A DNA stretch of 10,047 nucleotides from positions 1-10,047 of the forward strand of contig CANOHR010000026.1 in the NCBI GenBank assembly GCA_947565875.1, read 5' to 3'. Under the pieces are notes generated by a model. The model was not told where the DNA came from and searched no databases. It saw only the letters and a program-made list of their open reading frames with translations. This stretch comes from an uncultured Pseudoflavonifractor sp. Lineage in GTDB: Bacteria > Bacillota > Clostridia > Oscillospirales > Oscillospiraceae. The number at the start of each line of letters is the position of its first letter. Position 1 is the stretch's first letter. The translations under genes and the position numbers were made by a program. Shown one piece after another: positions 4,568 through 10,047 of this stretch.

Positions 4568-6823
4568 TTATTTGCCGGCAGCGCTCTTGCCGGCGATCTG
4601 GCCGAAGGTGAAGATATCGGCGATGGCGTTTCCGCCCAGACGGTTGCCCGCGTGGACGCCGCCGGCCACCTCGCCCGCAGCCCACAGGCCGGGGATGGTC
4701 TTGCCGCTGGTGCTGATGACCTCAGCCTCCGTGTTGATCTTCACGCCGCCCATGGTATGGTGCAGAGAGGCCTTCCGGGGGCTGATGCAGATGCCCACGT
4801 CGTCGTGGCTCTCAATGTACTCCAGATCGATATAACCCTTCAGGTTGCCCTTGTGGAAATCGGGATCGTTCTGATTCTCCACATAGCTGTTATACTGCTC
4901 GATGACGGAGCGCAGCTGCTCCTCGGTGAAGGAGGAGGTGGCGCCGCCGGCGGGGGTCTTAGTGGCCTCGGCCAACTCCTTCAGATCCTTGCCGTACCAG
5001 ATATGGCCGCCCTCGACCATAGCCTGGACGGTGCCGCCCATGCCGGCGGCGGTGTAGCTGGTGCCCTGGCACTTTTCCTTGCCTTCACGCATGGCGCTGC
5101 CGGCGTAGATGATGTAGAAAATACCGTCGGGCTGCTCCATGGAGGCCTTGGCCAGCACATCACGCTCGGCGTACTCGTCTACAAACCGCTTGCCGTCGGC
5201 GCCGATCCAAAGCTGCTCCGCAGCGTCGGCCCAGATACCGTCGGTCATGGTGCCCTTCAGGGGGGAGGAGGAGGGCATCATCTGGGAAACGCCCAGATCC
5301 ACGGTGTCGGCGCCGATGGCCATGGCCATCTTGATGCCGTCGCCAGTGTTGGTGCCGGCGTTGGTGGAAAGGGTGGTGGCGGAGAGGTTGTCGCCCCAGT
5401 ACTCATCGTACTCCTTGACCATGGCGGGGTTGGCGCAGTAGCCGCCGCAGGCCAGGACCACGCCCTTGGCGGTGTTGATGGTGATGGGGGTGCCGTCAGC
5501 CTTCTGGGCCTTGGCGCCGACCACCTTACCGTCCTTGGTGATGAGCTCGGTGCCGTCGGTCTCGGTGTAGATGACCACGCCCTCCTTCTCGGCGGCGTTC
5601 TTCAGGTCCAGGATCCGGGTCTCCTTGGTGGGATGGGTGTGGGTCCGCTGCCACATGGCGCCTAGCACGGTGGACAGGGGAGCCCCCGCCCGGGAGGCGG
5701 TCTTCACGGTGCCCAGGGTGCCGGTCCACTCGTAAGCGTCCAGAGCGCCCTCGGCCAGGGTCCGGGCTAGGTCGATGTTGGAAGCGGTCCAGGTGCCGTT
5801 GGCCATCTGGCGAAGGCCGCCGGTGTAGATGTGCCACATATGCAGGGAGATGGAGTCAAAGCCGGGCATATCCTTCTCGGGGGTCTTGCCCTTATTGGCG
5901 GCATAGAAGTCCTTGATGTCCTTCTGGAGCTGGTCCAGGACGGAGGCCCACTCGGGGAACAGGTCGAAGTGGAGGTCGGCGTCCTTCTTGGTCAGCTTCA
6001 GGTAGCCGTCCAGGGTATTCTTCTCAGACTGGCTGAGGATGCGGGTGGCCTGGGCCTCAGGGTCCACGGCGTTGAAGGCGCCGCCGGCCATGAAGGTGTT
6101 GCCGCCCAGGAAGGAACTCTTCTCAATGAGGGTGACCTTGGCGCCGTTCTGAGCGGCAGAGATGGCGGCAGAAAGGCCGGCTCCGCCGCCGCCAATGACC
6201 AGAACGTCGGTGTCCCAAGTCTCAGCCTTGCCGGGCTGGGCGTGATAGGCGTTGGCATTCAGGACGTTCATATCCAGTCCTGCGGCCTTGGCGGCCTCGG
6301 TGGCGGCCCGCATGATGGCGTTGGAGGCAAAGGTGGCGCCGGTGACGGTGTCCACGGTGGTGGTCTGATGCTCCACCATCTGGGCGGGGATGCGCTCCAT
6401 GGCTACGTCGGCCAGGTAGGCGGTCTCCTTGCTCTGGGTGACGGCCACATTGGTGATCTTGCCGTCAGCCACCGTCATCTCAACGGTGAGGGGGCCCTGC
6501 ATACCGGCGGAGGTGCCGGTAAACTTGGTCCCGCCGGTGAAGCCGGGGACATTCACCAGGGTGGCGGTGTTGGGATGGTCCTTGTCCCAGACTACCTCGA
6601 TGTTCAGCAACTCGCTGAGGTAGCGAAGGGGCACATAGGTGGCGCCGTCATAGGCGAACACCTCGGCGGGAGTCCCATCCGATTTGGCGGGAGTGACGGC
6701 CTGACCGTTGATGGTCATGTCCATAGGCGTGACGGAGATGGTCTTTGCCCCTCCGGCAGCCAGAGCGGTGGTGCCCAGGACCATGGTAGCGGCCAGGGCC
6801 AGGGCGGTGAGCCTTTTCTTCAT
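4568..6823 (-). CDS. Secreted flavin reductase: stalk + FMN_bind + fumarate-reductase/flavocytochrome c-like FAD domain
   Basis: A 751-aa exported protein. Order: signal peptide (1-23, MKKRLTALALAATMVLG..ALAA, no lipobox), copper-amine-oxidase N-terminal-like stalk (about 28-92), FMN_bind (about 105-180) with VTGATFAS where Thr164 is the expected covalent FMN site, and an FAD_binding_2/reductase domain from 205 (VIGGGGAG, Gly211-216). Motifs of fumarate and urocanate reductases are retained: RTH (His395), ERD (Arg554), HHTMGG (His688/689) and GGVHAGNRLGGNA (Arg728). However RTHTHPTKE replaces the usual RxHRPTGG, so fumarate may not be the substrate. It probably reduces an external electron acceptor with electrons from a membrane flavin chain. 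Start 6823 is set by AAAGGAGA (6832-6839) and the signal peptide; the longer frame to 6880 adds no signal-peptide-like sequence. It is monocistronic, with its own promoter. The substrate is unknown. Confidence 0.9.
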   Translation of the reverse strand: MKKRLTALALAATMVLGTTALAAGGAKTISVTPMDMTINGQAVTPAKSDGTPAEVFAYDGATYVPLRYLSELLNIEVVWDKDHPNTATLVNVPGFTGGTKFTGTSAGMQGPLTVEMTVADGKITNVAVTQSKETAYLADVAMERIPAQMVEHQTTTVDTVTGATFASNAIMRAATEAAKAAGLDMNVLNANAYHAQPGKAETWDTDVLVIGGGGAGLSAAISAAQNGAKVTLIEKSSFLGGNTFMAGGAFNAVDPEAQATRILSQSEKNTLDGYLKLTKKDADLHFDLFPEWASVLDQLQKDIKDFYAANKGKTPEKDMPGFDSISLHMWHIYTGGLRQMANGTWTASNIDLARTLAEGALDAYEWTGTLGTVKTASRAGAPLSTVLGAMWQRTHTHPTKETRILDLKNAAEKEGVVIYTETDGTELITKDGKVVGAKAQKADGTPITINTAKGVVLACGGYCANPAMVKEYDEYWGDNLSATTLSTNAGTNTGDGIKMAMAIGADTVDLGVSQMMPSSSPLKGTMTDGIWADAAEQLWIGADGKRFVDEYAERDVLAKASMEQPDGIFYIIYAGSAMREGKEKCQGTSYTAAGMGGTVQAMVEGGHIWYGKDLKELAEATKTPAGGATSSFTEEQLRSVIEQYNSYVENQNDPDFHKGNLKGYIDLEYIESHDDVGICISPRKASLHHTMGGVKINTEAEVISTSGKTIPGLWAAGEVAGGVHAGNRLGGNAIADIFTFGQIAGKSAAGK

Positions 6824-6897
6824 ACGAATTCTCTCCTTTGCTTTTTGACTTTTCGTCAAATGATTTGGGACACAGAACATGGGGCTTCCATGAGAAA

Positions 6898-6928
6898 AAT
6901 ATAAACCTGAAAGCCGCTTTCAGGTCAA
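6898..6928 (-). promoter_or_regulatory. MerR-type promoter/operator of the 751-aa reductase gene
   Basis: On the minus strand: TTGACC (6923-6928), 19-base spacer, TATATT (6898-6903). The 21-base palindrome ACCTGAAAG-N3-CTTTCAGGT (6905-6925) spans the spacer from the -35 to the -10 box. A long 19-bp spacer filled by an ACCT...AGGT dyad is the hallmark of promoters activated by DNA distortion by MerR-family regulators such as CueR and SoxR. An alternative -10 TTTATA at 17 bp would suit a repressor instead. A near copy lies before the 808-aa reductase gene. The predicted untranslated leader is about 68 bases and holds small hairpins, including TTTGAC/GTCAAA (6844-6860). Confidence 0.65.
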
Positions 6929-6950
6929 GAATTTTGTGAAAGGTGTCCTA

Positions 6951-6993
6951 TAAAAGAAAGAACAGGCCTCCGGGAGTTCTCCCGGAGGCCTGT
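6951..6993 (-). terminator. Intrinsic terminator of the 808-aa reductase gene
   Basis: On the minus strand ACAGGCCTCCGGGAG pairs with CTCCCGGAGGCCTGT (6962-6976 with 6979-6993), a 15-base inverted repeat with a tiny loop, followed by TTCTTTCTTTTA (6950-6961). It lies 27 bases beyond the stop codon at 7020 and upstream of the next promoter, so the two tandem reductase genes are separate transcription units. Confidence 0.85.
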
Positions 6994-7019
6994 CTGCCTG
7001 TCCGTGCGGAAAAACCGGC

Positions 7020-9446
7020 TTATTTGCCGGAGGACTTAGCGGCCTCGGCGCCGGCGGTCTTGCCGGAGACGAAGGCGTAGCCCTGGGCGATGCCGCCGTA
7101 GTTGGCGTAGCCCTTGGTGTTGGTAAAGAGAACGCCCATGGAGTCGGTGCCCACGGCGTAGAGACCCTCAATAGGAGCGCCGCTTTTGTCCAGGACCCGC
7201 ATGGACACGTCCACATCCAGTCCGCCGCAGGTGCTGTAAATATAGGGAGCGCCCGTGATAGCCACATAGTATTCGCTCTCCGAGGCGGGAGCGCCCATCC
7301 GGGCAAAGAGTTCCGCTTTCTTGCCCAGGGGGTCGGTGCCCTTGCTGGCGGTTTGGTAATCCTTCACGGAGGTCTTCAGAGTCCCGGCGTCCATCTTGCC
7401 GCCGATGGCCTTGGCCAGGGCGTCCAGGCTGTCGGCCTTGTAGATAAAGCCCATCTTCACGCCCTCGTCGATGACGGCGTCAATGTTGGTGAGAGGAGTG
7501 TCGGCCTTGACCCCGCCCTGGCTCAGGTAACGACCCGAGGCGGCGGCGGACAGGCCCTGGGAGCGGAGGATGTCGATCTGCTCCTTGGACCAGACGGTAT
7601 AGTACTTGGCGCCCATGGTATAGGCGCTCATGGCCAGGGCCGACTCCGCCATTCTGCGCGCGCCGGTCTGGTCTACGGCCAGGGACTCGCCGGTGGCCAC
7701 CAGGCCGTAGGGAATGTCATTGTCGGCGGGAGAGAAGGCGGTCATGATCTGATAGGGGGCCACGAAGTGGGACATGGGAGGCATATCGGCGTTGTAGGTG
7801 TCGGCGCCCACCGCCGTAGCCATCCGCAGGCCGTCGCCGGTATTCTGGGCCATGCCGTAGAGCCGCCAGCCTTCGCCCAGATACTGCTCCATCATCTCCT
7901 GGCTGCCGCCAAAGCCGCCGGTGGCCAGAATGACGCTCTTGGCATGGATGGTGACCTGGGTGCCGTCGGCCTTCACGGCCTTGACGCCCACCACCTTGCC
8001 ATTCTCAGTGAGAAGCTCGGTGCCCTCGGTCTCCAGCAGATACTTGCCGCCCTTGTCGGTGTATGCCTTATAAAGAGAGGCAAAGAAACTCTCGGTAAGA
8101 GCCTTGTTTCCGGAGTAGGAGGTAAAGATTCCCCATTTGCCGCCAACGAAGCCCTTGGCCGGGTCAAACTGGAAGCCGTTGTCTATGAGCCAGTCCAGGG
8201 TCTCGCCGGACTTATCCAGTTCCAAGGAAATGATCTCAATTTTGGCGTGCTGCTCACCGTCCACGGTGGTGTATTCGGTCCAGTCCTTGTAGAGGGCGTC
8301 CCGGTCCACCAGGTTTTCCCCGGACTTCTTGACCCGGGTCTCCTTGGTGATGGGATCGGCCCACTCCTTGTACTCCGCGGTTACCTGGCTGGGAGCGTTC
8401 ACCGCGGCGGGGCCGGAGGTGATGGTGCTGGTGCCGCCCCACTTGCCGGCCTTGTCGATGGCAAAGACGGTGGCACCGGACTGGACGGCGGAGAGGGCGG
8501 CGGCGGAGCCGGAGCCGCCCATGCCCACCACGGCTACGTCCACAGTATAGGTCTCCTGGGAGGTGGAGGCGGGAATGGCGGTGTAGAGGGCGGCTTCATC
8601 GGCCCCAGCCTGCTTGCAGCAGTCCAGGACGGCGGCCTTCACCGCGTTGGAGGTGGAGGTGGCGCCGGTGATGGCGTCCACCGCCAGACTCTGGCTCTCC
8701 AGGATCCGGGGGATGAGAAGCTCCTTGACGCAGGCGGACATGCCCATGGTCTCCTTATTTCCCCCCATCTCGATAGCGGTCATCTTGCCGCCGGAGACGG
8801 TGACGGTGACGGGCACCTTGGTCAGGAGGTCAAAGCCCCGGGCCTCGGCGGTGTAACTCCCGTCCCTCAGGGTCAGGGCGGCGGAACCCTCTCCTTTAGC
8901 CTGAGCCAGGGCGGCGGCCACGGCGGCCTTCACGCCATTGGAGGTCATGGTGGCCCCGGATACGCCGTCGATGTCGGCGCTCCCGGCGGCCTTCACCTGC
9001 TCCTCCAACTTGGGAAGAGCGGCGCCGCCGATGGCGGGAGTTTCCTTATCCCCGGTCAGGGTACAGGCGGTGATCTTGCTGTCGGAAACGGTGACGGTGG
9101 CGGTAATGTCCCCGCCAAAGCCCGCGCCGGTGCCGGTGAAAGTGCCGCCCGCAGGAGCGGTGAACCCGGGCACGTTCACCAGGGTAGCGGTGTTGGGATG
9201 ATCCTTGTCCCAAACTACCTCAATGCCCAGCAGTTCGCTGAGGTAGCGAAGGGGCACGTAGGTAGCGCCGTCATAGGCAAATACCTCGGCGGCTTTCCCG
9301 TTGGACTTCAGGGGGGTGACGGCCTGACCGTTGATGGTCATGTCCATGGGAGTAACGGAGATGCTCTTCTCTGTTCCGGCGGCCAAAGCCGCCGTTCCCA
9401 GGACCATGGCGCAGGCCAGGGCGAGGGCTGTGATCCTTTTCTTCAT
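7020..9446 (-). CDS. Secreted flavin oxidoreductase: stalk + two FMN_bind domains + divergent FAD_binding_2 domain
   Basis: An 808-aa paralogue of the neighbouring reductase. Order: signal peptide (1-23, MKKRITALALACAMVLG..ALAA), stalk (about 28-92, 63 of 69 residues at 28-96 identical to the neighbour), first FMN_bind (about 108-182, GVSGATMTS, Thr166), second FMN_bind (about 195-280, AITGATSTS, Thr263), then FAD_binding_2 from about 301 (VVGMGGSG, Gly308-313; DK 331-332). Both SGAT/TGAT motifs are intact, so it may carry two covalent FMN groups plus FAD. The fumarate-reductase residues are not kept: HHTMGG becomes YSTCGG (737-742), NRLGGNA becomes NYGGIAQ (782-788), and the ERD arginine is absent. 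The C-terminal end (GLYAVGTDSMGV...YGGIAQGYAF) resembles the ketosteroid-dehydrogenase-like branch. The start is fixed by AAAGGAGAG (9455-9463). Redox substrate unknown; extracytoplasmic location is inferred from the signal peptide. Confidence 0.9.
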   Translation of the reverse strand: MKKRITALALACAMVLGTAALAAGTEKSISVTPMDMTINGQAVTPLKSNGKAAEVFAYDGATYVPLRYLSELLGIEVVWDKDHPNTATLVNVPGFTAPAGGTFTGTGAGFGGDITATVTVSDSKITACTLTGDKETPAIGGAALPKLEEQVKAAGSADIDGVSGATMTSNGVKAAVAAALAQAKGEGSAALTLRDGSYTAEARGFDLLTKVPVTVTVSGGKMTAIEMGGNKETMGMSACVKELLIPRILESQSLAVDAITGATSTSNAVKAAVLDCCKQAGADEAALYTAIPASTSQETYTVDVAVVGMGGSGSAAALSAVQSGATVFAIDKAGKWGGTSTITSGPAAVNAPSQVTAEYKEWADPITKETRVKKSGENLVDRDALYKDWTEYTTVDGEQHAKIEIISLELDKSGETLDWLIDNGFQFDPAKGFVGGKWGIFTSYSGNKALTESFFASLYKAYTDKGGKYLLETEGTELLTENGKVVGVKAVKADGTQVTIHAKSVILATGGFGGSQEMMEQYLGEGWRLYGMAQNTGDGLRMATAVGADTYNADMPPMSHFVAPYQIMTAFSPADNDIPYGLVATGESLAVDQTGARRMAESALAMSAYTMGAKYYTVWSKEQIDILRSQGLSAAASGRYLSQGGVKADTPLTNIDAVIDEGVKMGFIYKADSLDALAKAIGGKMDAGTLKTSVKDYQTASKGTDPLGKKAELFARMGAPASESEYYVAITGAPYIYSTCGGLDVDVSMRVLDKSGAPIEGLYAVGTDSMGVLFTNTKGYANYGGIAQGYAFVSGKTAGAEAAKSSGK

Positions 9447-9490
9447 GTTGCGTTCTCTCCTTTGTGATCGATATTTCCCTTGGAAAAGAC

Positions 9491-9525
9491 AAGTGGTACA
9501 TGGATCCAGCTTCCATGTACCACTT
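9491..9525 (-). other. Perfect 14-bp hairpin in the 5' leader of the 808-aa reductase gene
   Basis: AAGTGGTACATGGA (9491-9504) and TCCATGTACCACTT (9512-9525) are exact inverted repeats around a 7-base loop. In the minus-strand RNA it falls within the roughly 130-base untranslated leader, about 45 bases before the start codon. The RNA continues GTCTTTTCC, only weakly terminator-like. It could stabilise the mRNA, attenuate, or terminate readthrough from the upstream ORF. Confidence 0.6.
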
Positions 9526-9584
9526 ATCCGCCCAAAAGATCCAAGTAAAGGTTTGGGGAGGTAAAACCACCCTCTATAATAGTA

Positions 9585-9615
9585 AGCATAAACCTGAAAG
9601 CAGATTTCAGGTCAA
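9585..9615 (-). promoter_or_regulatory. MerR-type promoter/operator of the 808-aa reductase gene
   Basis: On the minus strand: TTGACC (9610-9615), 19-base spacer, TATGCT (9585-9590), with the 21-base palindrome ACCTGAAA-N5-TTTCAGGT (9592-9612). It matches the copy upstream of the 751-aa reductase from the -35 box through the dyad and into TTTAT, with changes only near the dyad centre. The start would be near 9578. The -35 box lies 10 bases beyond the stop codon of the upstream ORF, so that ORF could also read through into this gene. Confidence 0.65.
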
Positions 9616-9625
9616 GAGAAACTCT

Positions 9626-10036
9626 TTATTCCTCCTCGAAAAATCCCAGGGCCACCCCATGGACAAAAGAATGGTCCTTCATATAGCTAATAAAGATTCG
9701 CCCCACCAGGTCAGAGCAGGGGATCTGGTCCCTGCGGCGCAGTTCCTCCAGCAGAGGGGCAATATCCCGCTTAGTCATGGAAAAGGGGGCGGCAAGTTCC
9801 ATCAGCAGGTTGACCTTGGAGCCTCCGGGGGACCTGGGGATCTCCGGGGGCAGTTCCAAAGCAAGCTTGGCCCGGTTCTGTTCCAGGATCCCTAGTCCAA
9901 TGCTGATATCCAGGTTATCCCCGGGGGCAAGCAAACTTTCCAGAGAGACCCGGATGGCAATGTAGGAAAAGGGCATATTTCCAGCCAGAAGTTCAATGGC
10001 CTTGTGTTCTGCCGGAGAAAGCGGGGGAACTACCAA
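9626..10036 (-). CDS. Unrecognised protein, possibly 5'-truncated or frameshifted at the window edge
   Basis: An open frame of 136 codons ending in FFEEE and TAA at 9626. I do not recognise the family. It is soluble-looking, with no membrane segment or signal peptide. It has a segment LDISIGLGILEQNRAKLALELPPEIPR (about residues 42-70 of the ORF) and a helical tail MTKRDIAPLLEELRRRD. The 5' end is doubtful: the frame is closed by TGA at 10037-10039, the first codon would be TTG (10034-10036) with no ribosome binding site in the visible 11 bases, and the first ATG is at residue 21 (9976). Codon use and composition fit a real gene. Its place just upstream of a MerR-type promoter makes a regulator's effector domain one possibility, with little support. 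Confidence 0.5.
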   Translation of the reverse strand: MVVPPLSPAEHKAIELLAGNMPFSYIAIRVSLESLLAPGDNLDISIGLGILEQNRAKLALELPPEIPRSPGGSKVNLLMELAAPFSMTKRDIAPLLEELRRRDQIPCSDLVGRIFISYMKDHSFVHGVALGFFEEE

Positions 10037-10047
10037 TCAACCATTGA

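Noticed and set aside
6824..6880. Longer N-terminus for the 751-aa reductase starting at 6880
   Set aside because: The extra 19 residues precede a textbook signal peptide, and an AAAGGAGA site lies 8 bases before the start at 6823. The paralogue starts at the same point.
4652..6904. Two long plus-strand open frames (4652-5665 and 5831-6904) opposite the 751-aa reductase gene
   Set aside because: Same antisense codon-bias artefact; Gly/His/Ala-rich translations without recognisable motifs.
7353..9467. Very long plus-strand open frame (704 codons) opposite the 808-aa reductase gene
   Set aside because: Gly/His/Val/Leu-rich low-complexity translation with no domain, caused by GC-rich codon bias of the minus-strand gene, which has clear motifs, signal peptide and ribosome binding site.
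1..10047. CRISPR array, tRNA, rRNA, insertion sequence or phage genes
   Set aside because: No regularly spaced direct repeats, no tRNA/rRNA-like segments and no transposase, integrase or phage-like reading frames were seen.

Overview
The window looks like chromosomal DNA of a GC-rich, Gram-positive, anaerobic gut-type Clostridia, probably Oscillospiraceae (Flavonifractor/Pseudoflavonifractor-like). The reasons are strong AGGAGG-type ribosome binding sites, an SLH-domain surface protein, a type I-beta DAHP synthase, and exported flavin reductases carrying a copper-amine-oxidase-like 'stalk' domain. The genus is an inference, not a match.

Layout. (1) 2-1672, + strand: the 3' part of a surface protein with an Asp/Asn-rich beta-helix carbohydrate-binding region, a Gly/Pro/Met-rich linker and C-terminal SLH repeats. 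(2) 1714-1826: a palindromic REP/MITE-like element whose first hairpin probably also serves as the terminator. (3) 1875-2297, - strand: an Rrf2-family regulator with an IscR-like cysteine cluster. (4) 2378-4543, + strand: an aromatic amino acid operon made of a sigma-70-type promoter, a 21-residue Tyr-rich leader peptide, alternative RNA hairpins ending in an intrinsic terminator, aroF (DAHP synthase) and tyrA (prephenate dehydrogenase). It reads as a tyrosine-sensing ribosome-stalling attenuator controlling the first step of the shikimate pathway and the committed step to tyrosine. A perfect 18-bp hairpin separates it from the convergent gene that follows. (5) 4568-9615, - strand: two tandem but separately transcribed genes for secreted flavin-dependent reductases (751 and 808 aa). 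Each has a signal peptide, a stalk domain, one or two FMN_bind domains and a fumarate-reductase-like FAD domain. (6) 9626-10036, - strand: an unrecognised ORF at the window edge.

The two most interesting signals are regulatory. The first is the tyrosine leader attenuator. The second is a pair of near-identical promoters in front of the two reductases, each with TTGACC, a 19-bp spacer and a 21-bp palindrome ACCTGAAA-N5-TTTCAGGT. This is the geometry of MerR-family activated promoters, so one MerR-type regulator, not identified here, may switch on both reductases in response to a substrate. The two enzymes have nearly identical export/stalk modules but different active sites, which suggests a modular family of extracellular reductases with different substrates. 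No gap between genes exceeds 300 bases; the longest (2298-2593) is filled by the aro regulatory region.
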